A stretch of DNA of 64,000 bases from Paramecium octaurelia (GCA_905182995.1 CAJJDP010000075.1:65210-129209); one strand, 5' to 3'. Positions 24,308-36,106 are shown, counted from the stretch's first letter. Notes: generated by a model from the sequence alone, not told the origin. Numbers and translations: made by a program.

Positions 24308-24744
24308 TCAAAGTCCTAATTCTTTGAAATTTGGATTTGGTCTTGAATATTCGTTGGTTAAGAAGTATCTATTATGAATAACAAAATCTACTCTGGGAAA
24401 TATTTCTTAGCCAATCCATAAGAAGCATTCATTCTGACACACAATTGGAAATAATTTCTTGCATCCAAACATTCAGGCACATAGGAGTCTTCAAAGAGAC
24501 CAAATTGATTTTTGCAATGTGATGCCATTCTATCATAGAGATGACAAGCAAGTAATTGATTTGCCTAATTGATAATTTGATATGAATTACTTTATATTCG
24601 ACAAACTCAAATTTTAGATTATCCAACAATTTTACATGATTCTTAGTCAATGTTTGAAGGTTGATCATATTTCTGAACATGAAATCTGTATAATAAGAAT
24701 GTATGGTTACCTTCCTCTTCCCAAACTTCGTTATAAATTGGCAT
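24308..24744 (-). CDS. Small twin-CX9C (CHCH-like) protein, 120 aa
   Basis: Introns 24686..24710 (25), 24565..24590 (26) and 24369..24391 (23) give an exact frame of 121 codons. The central part carries CHLYDRMASHC and CLDARNYFQLC, two C-x9-C motifs 20 residues apart. Twin CX9C proteins fold as a helical hairpin with two disulfides in the mitochondrial intermembrane space (Mia40 substrates) and include NDUFA8, NDUFB7 and Cox assembly factors. I cannot say which one this is; the spacing between motifs is longer than in most. The C-terminus ends SRPNPNFKELGL. Confidence 0.7.
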
Positions 24745-24811
24745 CTGTATTAATTTAGGATATATTTAATTATGAATTAAAAATATGAGTATTAAAAATT
24801 TATTAAACAAA

Positions 24812-27371
24812 TCACATTTATTTTTTTAATTTTTTATTGATGATTTAAAGTGTTTTAATGTTATCTTTGAGAAAAATAAGACCCGTTTACCACTATTCCA
24901 ATACTTCCTCACTATCAAACAATAATTCAATCCTACCATCATTTTAAGTAATGATTGACATAGGCCAATATACAATTCCACAAACAATCCTTTCTTCTTG
25001 ACTTAAAATATATCTGTTCTATATTTATTTCTTTATTTATATACTCTGCTGAATTGTCTTTGGAATTATTACTCTCATTATTTAATCCAATTACAGCAAC
25101 GAATCAACTTGCTAAATAATATAAAATTTCTTACATTTACTCTCATTTGGTTTTTGAATTCAATCTTATCCAAGTTTTATGACAATGTCATCATTCTAGG
25201 ACAATAACCACAAACATTCGGATTCTGACAAGTAAAAGGATCAAATTCCATCTTTGTCATATTTGGTTTTGTTGAATTAAATCTTTTGAAAATCAACACA
25301 CCTTTCTGTAAAGGCTTCGTAATTCTGAGTATTTCTTATTCGATTGGGACTAACTAATTAGATTTATTAGAGAGATATTGGGAATCCTTTGAATTATAAT
25401 AGGTTTGTCCATTATTGGTTGAAACATTACAAAACAATTGCTTTTGCTAGATTTCTTTATTTAAGGTTGAATCAAAAGATTTAGACTTTTTGTGTTTTTA
25501 TATCTATTCAGATAATGAATTCTGCTCCTTAAATCTAAATACTTATGGTTATTAACTCTTCTAAGTTTGTGGATTAGAGGGTTAATTGTTGAAAAATAAA
25601 GGTACGTATGGAGATGGTATAGAAATTTATTTCTATGTAACTTCATTTACGTTAGACATTTATAATTAAGAATGGCCTAATCTATTAGTGAAGCGTTTTG
25701 TCTATTCCGATGATGGAGCTGTGATGTTCTAGGATGAAGTATCAACAATTTTAACTTTATTCAGATTTAAGTAATTTTAATGAATAGGAGTTGTGTTGAT
25801 TTTATTGGATACTTCCATTTTGGATTTATCTCTTTTGGAGCTTAGTTACTCTTCAGTTATAGTTTATAATCTAATAAAATCGATTTATTAAGTTTAGTTG
25901 TCTATTGGCAAATTCTTTTAATTAAAATAATTATACTATTATTATTATTATTGCTATGAGTATTATTATTAGTATTATTATTATTACTATTAGTATTATT
26001 ATTATTATTGGTAGTATTGTTATTACTACAAAGGCAAATTACATAGACTATTTTTAGACTTTTCTGATTGAAGTAAGGTTAAATTTAATTCATTAAAATG
26101 TTACAACAAAGAATCATCAGCAGATAATTAGCATGCTGATGAACACTTAGAATTTGTCTCTCCATCTATGCTATTTATTTGTAAATACTACTGCAATTAA
26201 CTAAAATGTAATGAATCATCTTTATTTAAGTGATTGCTTAACACTCTCTTAGTCTACTTGTTAATGTTGCTTAAAATATTGGCACAACTTTTATTTTAGG
26301 AATTACTATTATCACTTTTTTGATCATCATTATCAATTTATGATAGGCAATCAAAACCGGTTAATATTTCATTGTATATTTCTTCAGTTTTCTATTTATT
26401 TAAGATTTCTTATTAATATAGATCTTTTTTCATAGTTATTTCATTCAATTATTACTCTAATTGTTAGTTCTCTTATTCAAGAACTTCCACTCTTTTTAAT
26501 AATTAAAATTTGGATTGATCTTCTTCCAAAAGGTTATTTCTAATATTTTAAACTTGCAACTTCTTTTAATTCATAGTTTGTTTTATTGCATATATATCTT
26601 CATTTAATGAATTGTCAACATAATCTATGTTTGATTGAATAGCTTTCTCTAATCTCTCGTGGTTTCTGAGTATCTGAATAATACCTTAAATTTTTTTATT
26701 GTATTAATGCGAGATTAACTGATTGATTTATTGATCCTGTTCCTTAAGAACCTATTGATACACTTCATTACCATATTAATTCTTGATAGTCTCAAATTAA
26801 TGACCTTATATTTAGAAAATAATACTTTACCCCATTGTTACATATAAGTTGTCATAGCAAGCAAAGTTTCCTAATTGATTTTCTCCTTTAATATTTTGTG
26901 TTGCTACTCTCGATCTCGAATCAAATCTGCTGTGTTGCCTGATAATTTAAATGATGATGATTTTTTTAACTATTAAATTTGTAGGTCTAACTATTCAATT
27001 TTAGTTGCAAAGGTAAACTCGAAATTGCTTTATATTTTATGGAATTCTATTAATTCCTCTAATTCTTCCACTTGACCTATCAATTCGGCTCTTTACAATA
27101 ATTTCCCATTCAAGTCTTCCATCAACATTGATGATTGCTCTTACAAAAGTTATTGATCCTATATGGCTTGTTTATACATCTTGTTCAAACTTCCAACAGT
27201 TCTATCAATCTTTTTTGCAGTGTTTGGAATATAGGTGGATTAATAATTTGAATTTTCCTTATTCATAGTATCATTAAGCAAATCACTAATCCTTGAATTT
27301 CTTCTTGAAATATCTCTTGACTTACATTCAACATACAATAACGAAGGCTTTTTTGATTTATTATTTAACAT
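24812..27371 (-). CDS. Large coiled-coil protein with polyglutamine tract, 836 aa
   Basis: One gene from ATG 27371 to TGA 24814..24812 with introns 26805..26830 (26) and 25112..25134 (23); the frame is exact and runs past an internal ATG at 25659 that could be mistaken for a second gene. Residues ~1-420 are mostly coiled coil (LMEDLNGKLLQRAELIGQVE), followed by Ser/Asn-rich linkers, a glutamine tract (about 25930-26025) and a basic C-terminal part with a short Cys motif (CQNPNVCGYC). No known family was recognised. The N-terminus has an SRRNSRISDLL motif that could be a phosphorylation site. A structural or centrosomal role is a guess. Confidence 0.75.
25930..26028 (-). repeat. Polyglutamine tract encoded mainly by TAA/TAG
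   Basis: On the coding strand about 30 codons are nearly all TAA, TAG or CAA with a few TAC (Tyr) interruptions. It is part of the 836-aa coiled-coil protein. The interruptions keep the run from being a pure microsatellite. Confidence 0.8.
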
Positions 27372-27424
27372 AATGCACTATTTTAAATAATAAATTCAAA
27401 TACAAATTATATACTGTTACTTTG

Positions 27425-28812
27425 TATATAAATATATAATAAGTATAAACTCTTGAATTTATGTTCATTTCAGATTAACATACACGGTTCTCTCCTTTCC
27501 ATTTCTCAAAACCACCATTACATGACTATCTGCATTTTCAGTTACTCCCAATAATTTTGTCACATCCTTCCCATGCTAAATAGTCACTCCATCAATAGAT
27601 TTTATTATCTCTCCTAATTTCAAGCCCGCCTTCTCTGCGGGACTATCAGAATTTATTTTTATGATAAAAGCCCCTCCTTGATCAGAAGTCTTCAAAGTCA
27701 ATCCCAAATAAGGTTTATTGACACTTTTACTATTTTCTAATCCTTAAAAGAAGGATGATGGCACCACTTAAGTTTTGTTTCTAAATTTTCCACTTATAAT
27801 ACCCAACAATTCTCCATTCTTATTTAAAACAGGACCTACACATTAATCAAATTCATCTCTTACTTCCTGGACTGGAATTGCATCCATTCATCAAAATAAA
27901 AGGAAATGTTTAATTCAAAGCTTCCTCACCTACTAATTTAATATCTAATGTGAAATTGCTATCAGTAATTGGACACTAATGAAACTCCTTTAACCCTTAT
28001 TCATCTGTTCCTAAAACATACGCATTCTATCCTATTTCATATTTCGAGAGATTAAACTAAGATTTCTATTATTATATTTTTAAAATGGCAATTCCTTCTT
28101 CCACTTTTAATACTTCATAATTATAAAGCTAGCCATTGATTTATGCTGAGATTTATGGTTATTAATTTTCGAATACTTCAGAACTAGTAACTACAAACCC
28201 ATTTTTTAGAACTGCTCCTTATCCAATAATTCTTCCATTGATAAAGAATTTAATGATAGAATTCTAAGTCTATTTGTTTAACATCTAAAAGATCTCCTCA
28301 CTTTGATTCTTTCTGCTTCCCCAATATATGAAGGAGGCTGTTGAGAATAAGGCCAACTTAGTCATGTAATTTTACTTAAAAATTCTAGAAAACATAAAGT
28401 AATATTTAATTAAAAAAATATTATAAAATATATTTTAAATGTGCTTATAATTAGATTGATATAGAAATCTGTAAAATACATTGATTTAAATATATTCTCT
28501 ATTTATGCAAATAATGATATTGGTTTTAGGAATCATAGAAGGAATCTATAAATATCAAATAAAAGCATTATCATTTAGATGGCATAATCCTATTAAATCC
28601 TCTAAAATGATATACTGATAAATGATGTTTTCTAATTAAGTGTTATAATTATTCTAACCTGTTTTATTCGTTAATCATTACAAGGAGGTTAATGATATGG
28701 GAGATAATAGAAATAATGATATAATGGAGAAGATTGAAATCTACAAAGTCCTAAAATCGTACAGAGTTTGCGTACAATCACTAACAATAAATATTGATTA
28801 ATATATTTATTA
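27425..28812. repeat. Direct repeat copy 1 (1,388 bp)
   Basis: By eye, base for base the same as 28814..30201. It contains the whole PDZ protein gene and about 430 bp of its 5' flank, and ends exactly at the single N. See copy 2. Confidence 0.93.
27465..28365 (-). pseudogene. Trypsin-like pseudoprotease with PDZ domain, frameshifted (copy 1)
   Basis: ATG 28365, TGA 27467..27465, 901 nt, one base over a whole frame. The N-terminal ~185 residues look like a trypsin/HtrA fold and the C-terminal ~90 are a PDZ domain (KPYLGLTLKTSDQGGAFIIK, DSPAEKAGLKLGEIIKSIDG). Catalytic positions are changed: VVTSSEVF where VVTAAH is expected (His lost), EEGIAILKI for the Asp strand, and FDQCVGPVL where the serine motif G-x-S-G-G-P should be. 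The break is near 27884-27888, where one extra G (ATGAATGGATGC) shifts the frame; dropping it gives FILMNDAIPVQEVRDEF. No intron explains it, so it is either a sequencing error or a real lesion. Confidence 0.75.
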
Positions 28813-28813
28813 N
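28813..28813. other. Ambiguous base N, contig join
   Basis: The only non-ACGT base in the window, lying exactly between two identical 1,388-bp copies. It is most simply a scaffold gap of unknown size placed between two contig ends that in fact overlap. Confidence 0.9.
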
Positions 28814-30201
28814 TATATAAATATATAATAAGTATAAACTCTTGAATTTATGTTCATTTCAGATTAACATACACGGTTCTCTCCTTTCCATTTCTCAAAA
28901 CCACCATTACATGACTATCTGCATTTTCAGTTACTCCCAATAATTTTGTCACATCCTTCCCATGCTAAATAGTCACTCCATCAATAGATTTTATTATCTC
29001 TCCTAATTTCAAGCCCGCCTTCTCTGCGGGACTATCAGAATTTATTTTTATGATAAAAGCCCCTCCTTGATCAGAAGTCTTCAAAGTCAATCCCAAATAA
29101 GGTTTATTGACACTTTTACTATTTTCTAATCCTTAAAAGAAGGATGATGGCACCACTTAAGTTTTGTTTCTAAATTTTCCACTTATAATACCCAACAATT
29201 CTCCATTCTTATTTAAAACAGGACCTACACATTAATCAAATTCATCTCTTACTTCCTGGACTGGAATTGCATCCATTCATCAAAATAAAAGGAAATGTTT
29301 AATTCAAAGCTTCCTCACCTACTAATTTAATATCTAATGTGAAATTGCTATCAGTAATTGGACACTAATGAAACTCCTTTAACCCTTATTCATCTGTTCC
29401 TAAAACATACGCATTCTATCCTATTTCATATTTCGAGAGATTAAACTAAGATTTCTATTATTATATTTTTAAAATGGCAATTCCTTCTTCCACTTTTAAT
29501 ACTTCATAATTATAAAGCTAGCCATTGATTTATGCTGAGATTTATGGTTATTAATTTTCGAATACTTCAGAACTAGTAACTACAAACCCATTTTTTAGAA
29601 CTGCTCCTTATCCAATAATTCTTCCATTGATAAAGAATTTAATGATAGAATTCTAAGTCTATTTGTTTAACATCTAAAAGATCTCCTCACTTTGATTCTT
29701 TCTGCTTCCCCAATATATGAAGGAGGCTGTTGAGAATAAGGCCAACTTAGTCATGTAATTTTACTTAAAAATTCTAGAAAACATAAAGTAATATTTAATT
29801 AAAAAAATATTATAAAATATATTTTAAATGTGCTTATAATTAGATTGATATAGAAATCTGTAAAATACATTGATTTAAATATATTCTCTATTTATGCAAA
29901 TAATGATATTGGTTTTAGGAATCATAGAAGGAATCTATAAATATCAAATAAAAGCATTATCATTTAGATGGCATAATCCTATTAAATCCTCTAAAATGAT
30001 ATACTGATAAATGATGTTTTCTAATTAAGTGTTATAATTATTCTAACCTGTTTTATTCGTTAATCATTACAAGGAGGTTAATGATATGGGAGATAATAGA
30101 AATAATGATATAATGGAGAAGATTGAAATCTACAAAGTCCTAAAATCGTACAGAGTTTGCGTACAATCACTAACAATAAATATTGATTAATATATTTATT
30201 A
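28814..30201. repeat. Direct repeat copy 2 (1,388 bp)
   Basis: Offset +1389 from copy 1, with no difference noticed. This copy continues without break into the cytochrome c1 gene on its right, while copy 1 continues without break into the coiled-coil gene on its left. A single real copy would therefore join the two flanks. Confidence 0.93.
28854..29754 (-). pseudogene. Trypsin-like pseudoprotease with PDZ domain, frameshifted (copy 2)
   Basis: Same sequence as the gene at 27465..28365, including the frame-breaking extra G (near 29273-29277). That the same lesion is in both copies fits either one artefactually doubled locus or a lesion older than a true duplication; the N favours the former. 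See the first copy for domains and lost catalytic residues. Confidence 0.7.
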
Positions 30202-30220
30202 GATATTAAATATTTTAAAA

Positions 30221-31272
30221 ATGAAGGCTCTTTTCTGTTTAGGAGTTGGAATGTTGATGACCTAATAGGACAACACTGTTCATGCCTGGTTGTACAGAGA
30301 TGATATTGGTGCCTTTTGGGGTATCAAGGGATATGAAGAGCAAGTGACAGAAGTGGGTACACATAGAGGTCATATGTCATGGCCATAATATAGATTCTTG
30401 GGTACATTCGATTCTGCCAGTGTTAGAAGAGGGTATGAAAAATAGTGATAGTTTAGATTTCTTGTTTTCTCTAGAAACTGTGCCAATTGTCATGGTATTG
30501 TGTATAAAAAATATGATGTTTTATTGGATAAAGTTTACAAGCAATTAGAATTGGCTGCATTGGTAAGTAATTTTACAATTCATCCTGCTCATCATCACTT
30601 CAAACAATTCTACTATTAGGAATGGGACGAGAGAGATAGATATATCCATGACAGTAACAAATTAAATTAATGACTAGGAATCTACCCTCCCTACTTCTCT
30701 TAAGATTAAGCCAAAAATGCCAATGGTGGTGTGTGGCCAACAGACTTTTCTAAAATCAGACTTAGACCTGGAGGCATCAACTATATTTATAACATTTTGA
30801 CTGGATATCATTACAAGCCTTACTAAGGTTTAGATGTTCCAAAAGGAAAGGCCTACAACCCTTACTTTGATCACATGATCATTGGTATGGTCAGATAATT
30901 GCATGATGGTACGATTAGCAATTAATTGTCAAGGACTTGTTGATTACGAGGATGGCACTCCTGCATCAACTCCACAAATGGCATTTGATGTCACTAATTT
31001 CATCCAATTTGTTTAAAGAAGAAGCGGTTTCCAAAGACCAGATAAGACTGTCAGATATTACATGTTCTTAACAGGCATTGCTTTAATTTATCCATTCGCC
31101 TATTTGAAGACTAGAGGATTCTACAGAAACAATCTTTCCCTCAGGTAACTTTTCATCCTAAATCTTCAGATGGGAAATGTATGCAGTGAGAGACGGTGTC
31201 TATTACAATCACTTCAAAAAAGGATGGAAGAATTCCAGAGCTATTCAATTCAGAGGTCAAGTCTGGGCTTGA
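30221..31272 (+). CDS. CYC1: Cytochrome c1 of respiratory complex III, 317 aa
   Basis: Heme-carrying subunit of ubiquinol-cytochrome c reductase in the mitochondrial inner membrane. After removing introns 30433..30456 (24), 30654..30677 (24), 30909..30933 (25) and 31145..31169 (25) the frame is exact. Seen are SASVRRGFLVFSRNCANCHG (heme motif C-x2-C-H), AKNANGGVWPTDFSKIRLR, NYIYNILTGYHYKPYQGLDV, KAYNPYFDHMIIGMVRQLHDG (the Met ligand region), DGTPASTPQMAFDVTNFIQF and a C-terminal membrane helix YYMFLTGIALIYPFAYLKTR. The N-terminus (MKALFCLGVGML) is short for a mitochondrial bipartite signal. The C-terminal matrix tail is longer than in animals. Confidence 0.95.
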
Positions 31273-31391
31273 TTTATATACATTATTAAAAATATTGCAA
31301 ATATAATATCTATGTACTCCAATATCAATCATTTCATGCCTCCCATATGAAATTCAAATTTATTTAATACATAATTATTACACACTTTAAA

Positions 31392-32786
31392 ATGCAATCA
31401 CTTTTCGTTAAATGCCAAAAGTGTCAACAAAGACCAGCCACGATCAAATGTACATAGTGCAGATATGGATAAACCTATAGACTCTGTTATTCTTGTGACT
31501 CGCAAGTTCATAATAGAACTGGCCCCATAGATCAACAACACAAAACTGAAATTATTCCATACCAAGGTATCTTATCTATCTTGTATTAGAAATGTACTTG
31601 AAAAATTAAAGCTTTGTTCCAGCTCCTTCTCAATCTGAATAGAGGAACTCTCATAAAAAAAATGATTTCAAAGCTTAGCCTCCAACTAAGGATTATTTGA
31701 GCCATGAAACTAGAAAACAGGATTATTCTAAAACAATAGATGTTAATAGAAAGCCTGAGTATGTTGAAAAAAAACATGATTATTTGGAGAAGAAACTTGA
31801 TAGCCATGATAAAAGATATGATCAACATTAGCAAGGATTCGATAAAAAACAATATTCTTCAAACTAAAAGCCTCAAGAATTTGAAAAATCCAATTAGACT
31901 TTAATTAACCAATTAAAAGAAGAACAATAATAAACTGATCGATTAAAAGCAGAATTGAATTTAGTTAAATAAAGAGAGAAGGAATTTTAGAAAAGACTGT
32001 ATCTTAACAATAATTATATTTAGATCAAAATTAGATTAAGATTATGAACAAAAACATAGAGATGATAGATAAAAATTGCAATAGGTTTAAGATGAAAATA
32101 AAAATCTACATCAAAAACTCAACTAAGTCAATAAGCATCTAATTGAAGAAACAAACAGAGTTAGAGAGTATGAATAGTATATTAAAGATCTTGAGTAAGC
32201 CTTTAATGAAAAAGCATAAGAGTAGAATATTGTATTATTTATGACTTAAAATGTTAGGAGGAGATTTAACAAATTTATGAAGAATCAAATATGAAAGACC
32301 AAATTATAGAATAGTTATAACAGTAAATTTAAGATATGTAAGCACAGATTCAATAATTTGCAGAAGAATAATAGAATAATAGTAGAAATATTAAAAATTA
32401 ATTGTCTTCAAATAAAAAACTACCAAAAAGTTAGGATAATGAAAAAGATTAAGTGATTTAAGAATTAAATTAATAATTGGAAGAAAAAAATGAAGAAAAT
32501 CATAAATTAGAGGGTTTTAATTAATTAATTATATTTTAGACTTGATTGAAAATTTTAAACAATTGTATCAACATATGAATGAGGAAAAATCCTAATTGTA
32601 AGAGGAAGTTGAGAAATTGGCAAATGAAAATAATTAATTTAGAGAATTATTTAGTGTAATTTAATATTAAAGAAAATTTAGTAAAATTTGCATCTTTTTG
32701 GGATTGACCCGGAGTAATTGGATGAAGAAGGAGAGGGAGAATATCCTGAAGAAATTGCTGAAGAAAATGATGACCAAAATGATTGA
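31392..32786 (+). CDS. B-box zinc-finger coiled-coil protein, 422 aa
   Basis: N-terminal B-box-like zinc-binding module (residues 1-45): CQKCQQRPATIKCTQCRYGQ, YRLCYSCDSQVHNR, H. A charged linker with repeated HDYLEKKLDSHDKRYD-type units follows and then ~250 residues of coiled coil (EEQQQTDRLKAELNLVKQRE), ending in an acidic tail DPEQLDEEGEGEYPEE. Introns: 31567..31589, 31999..32023, 32232..32257, 32514..32539 and 32656..32681; the spliced frame is exact. B-box coiled-coil proteins without RING are common in ciliates and often sit on cilia or basal bodies, but nothing here shows location. Confidence 0.8.
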
Positions 32787-32904
32787 AATTTATATGTTAC
32801 ATTTATTACAATAACTTTATAAAATTAAGGTATAGATCAATATATTAACAACTGACCTTGTTTTCTAATTGAAAAGTTAAAAATTAATTCCAAATAATTA
32901 TATA

Positions 32905-34625
32905 ATGAATAAATACTCTTTAAGATTCGACAATCCTAAAATGGAAGAACTTTATTTTTAAGACCAGTACGAGGAATTATTTAATTTTTATACTTGGGCT
33001 TGTTGTTTAGGTACTATTAGTGCAATTTGTGTTTTTACTATGGAATTTATTATTCCATTTGGATTTGGTTTTTGGAAATATTCGTTGATTGTTATACCCT
33101 TAGGCTTTGGATTCAGTCATAGATTAATAAAATTGTTTCCATAATATTTTAATTATGTATTGGCTATGATGAACATTTCCTTAGGGGGCTTAATTTTCAT
33201 TTTACTTTATTTTTTTTCCAACTCAAATATACTCTTTTTGGCAGGATAAACCGTCGCTATGATTCAATATAGTCTACTTTTGGGATCAAACATCTTAATT
33301 AACATTTTAGTTTTGTTAATAAATTAGATAGGATTGATGGTATTAAGTTCAATAGTGTAAAACTACTTTAATTCTTTATAATTAATGTTTATTTTTGCAT
33401 TGGTACTAGTGTTAAAATCAATATGGAGTAGTGAAAAGATGAAAAGATCATTTTTTTTATTGAAGTATCAAAACATTCAACTACATAAATAATTAGATAA
33501 TGTATTTTAATTAAAAATATTAAGATGCAAATTTGATAAGAAATTAAATCAAATTAAGCTAATAAATCTCAATAATTAAGCTGAAAAAATAATTTAAGAT
33601 TAAAAACAATTCATTCAATTTATAAGACAATACACTATTGCATAAATAAGATCCCTAACCTAACCATTGTAAATGATAACAAGTTAACGTCTTATCAGTA
33701 GAGCATAAACTCTCGAATAAGTACTTTACAATATGTTAGTGGGAGAGGATAAGGAAAAATCCTCAGAGATTTATTGTGAAGCCACTAAAATAGCATTTAG
33801 AATTTGTATTTATAAAATTATTGAAAAAAACTAAGTTCATTTGATTTTGCTTCTCTAAGAAGATTCAGAGTACTAGAAGATACTAAAATTAAATAAAGAA
33901 GTAAGAAAGAAGAATCGAAATCAGAGATTATTGTTGACATGTCTTGAAAATGCAAGAAAATCTTTATAAATATTAAAATATTTGACAACAGAAATTATTG
34001 ATAAAAAAGCAAAAACGCCTTAAATTAACACTAAGGTAGTTAAAATACTCTCAGTATCTTAAAGTATTTTATTTAAATCTGTTCATGGTTATTATAATGT
34101 TCTTATTCTTAATAAGATGCATCAATATTTATCAGAAACTATTAAATTTGATGTAGAGAAGTTGTTAATTGATGTACGAAAATTGAGGAATATCTTTAGC
34201 AATGTCAAATCATTGCCTATCAATTATGAAGGTAGTAATATATAATGTGAATCAAATTATGTATTAACATTACAATTAATTTTAAATCTACTCCAAGATT
34301 TGTTTAGCGAGCGAACCTATGAGAAGATTATAATCAAAGTAGAATATTTGTTTAATTTTAGGCTGAATTACAACAGTATGAAAATACAAAAGTGATTGAC
34401 TATAGGATCTTTCTAATGATAAATGAAAAAAATGAGAAAGTTTGCATTCCGTTAAATAGAATTATGATCAATTCATTTAGTTAACTTAAAAAAGTAAATA
34501 AAAAGATATTGGAAATTATTGGTTGGAATAATTAAATAAAGATAACTTAGAATACAAATTTTGACTTAATTGAATATAGCCTTTTACATTCTCTGAAGGA
34601 ATTTAAAGAAAATATGAAAAACTGA
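32905..34625 (+). CDS. Multi-pass membrane protein of unknown family, 565 aa
   Basis: One intron (34339..34361, 23 nt), exact frame. Residues ~30-185 hold about six hydrophobic segments (for example YTWACCLGTISAICVFTMEF, SLGGLIFILLYFF, LLLGSNILINILVLLI), followed by ~380 residues of cytoplasmic, helix-rich sequence with QFIRQYTIAQIRSLTQPLQM near residue 240. The layout (membrane sensor plus dimerisation-like helix) recalls ciliate hybrid histidine kinases that have lost the ATPase domain, but no H-box histidine or N/G boxes are seen. Function is unknown; a signalling role is speculative. Confidence 0.7.
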
Positions 34626-34809
34626 TTGATAAAATGATTTTATTTTGACTTTTTTACAAAATATATTTAAAACTACACTAGAAATAAAGGGCTAAAAATG
34701 GAACCCTAATGGAAGAATAGATCAATATTAAAATGCTCTTATATCTTTGTGATTTTGTATGATAATTTTGTCAAATTCATATCTTCAAAATATATATTAA
34801 TTAAATAAA

Positions 34810-35299
34810 ATGTCCAGAGCAATACGTAGATATGTGAATTCAAAGGAGGAAATGGAATACAATAGAGGATATAGTGCTGAAGAGATGCAAGCAGCTAAAT
34901 TGCGAAAAGCTTTTGTTTAAAAATACATTGCAGATTTTGATACAAACTTCTACAAGACATAAGAAGAAAGAGATTGGGGTTATGTAGTCAGAAGAGAGTA
35001 CAGTTTTAATTAAGGATCCTAGGTATCGATATGATGTCACATATACATCACTTGTAGATGGATGGGCATGTGCTGCAGTAGTATCAATGGCTAGGATGTT
35101 TTAAACAAAAAGATTCTCTTGGGCACCATATTTTGTTGTCTGGCCAATTGCTTATCTTTACTTTTAGCCAATCTAATTTTTGAAACACAACAAAAAATAT
35201 TTTGATATGTGCAATTTGGGAGAAACATTTTATCTTGGAAGAGAAAGAAATAAGGTTCTGGCTGAATGTAATAGAATCTTGGATAGAGAAGATTTCTGA
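34810..35299 (+). CDS. Small protein with one hydrophobic segment, 153 aa
   Basis: Intron 34987..35014 (28 nt) restores an exact 154-codon frame. The N-terminal half is charged and helical (EEMQAAKLRKAFVQKYIADF), then DWGYVDPRYRYDVTYTS and a hydrophobic stretch FSWAPYFVVWPIAYLYFQPI, then a charged C-terminus (LGRERNKVLAECNRILDRE). The pattern, including the aromatic-rich membrane segment, would suit an accessory subunit of a ciliate respiratory complex, but no homologue was recognised. Confidence 0.65.
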
Positions 35300-35357
35300 T
35301 CTTTAACATAATATACAAATATAACATTATCAATTTATAATTTTATATTATTTTTAT

Positions 35358-36106
35358 TCATTCTTTTTAAAGAAATCTACGAGCTTCTGTTTCGACTAAT
35401 TTCTGCATTGAAATATTTGAATGAATATTTCTTAAGTATTTATTTTTTTGAAGAATTTCTTCGGCTATCCTTTTAGCAATGGTCTCTAAATTTACCTCCT
35501 TTTTTTCTGTATTTTTTTGAAGCTAAAATTGTTTATTTTAATATTTTACTTATTCTTCTTCTTAAATAGTAACATGTTTTTTATTAGGTTTTTAAGCAGC
35601 ATTATTTTATTTTAACGCTTTCTTTGTTGCTTCTTTCTAAGATAATTAAGGATTTTCTATTCTTATCTCCTCTATCCTCTTTTTTAAGGCCTCTACAACC
35701 GTTTTCACCTACATTAATAGTATATTTATACTTCTAAATCATTTATATACTACTCAAAATCTAAGTTTTTAGTGAAGTCTAATAATTCATTCAATTCTTA
35801 GTCATCAATTATTTCATCCTCTAATTCAGCGGTGGTTGCTTATAAATTTTATTTTTCTTATTATAATTCTTCGACTTTAGTAGATTTATTTTGCGGTTAA
35901 GATGTTTATTGTGTTTATTATTCAGTCTATTAATTTTATTTGTCACTATTTGATCTATACCTTTCAGGATGTAACCGAGATTGAACTTAAGAACAATGCA
36001 ATGCAGTTTTTTTCTCCTTGACATGCTTTTGAAAATTTGACAGCCATTCTTTATGCTAACTCAATATTGGTTTGATTTCTTAATAAATCAGAAAGGTTTA
36101 ATACAT
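35358..36106 (-). CDS. Coiled-coil protein, 241 aa
   Basis: Start ATG 36106, intron 35709..35731 (23 nt), TGA 35360..35358; exact frame. N-terminal EWLSNFQKHVKEKKTALHC, then a Q/T-rich linker, an acidic helix and the motif FTKNLDFEQYINDLEV followed after the intron by KTVVEALKKRIEEIR, then a basic coil to the C-terminus. The phrase LDFxxYxxDLEV...ALxxLKxRxxEI feels like a conserved ciliary coiled-coil family, but I cannot name it. Downstream frames contain shorter false starts that should be ignored. Confidence 0.7.

Noticed and set aside
25659..25661. Separate gene starting at ATG 25659 inside the 836-aa coiled-coil gene
   Set aside because: The upstream frame runs into this ATG without any TGA, and the whole spliced length is a multiple of three.
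27425..30201. Genuine recent tandem gene duplication
   Set aside because: The copies are identical to the base over coding and non-coding DNA and are separated by exactly one N, which points to an assembly join.
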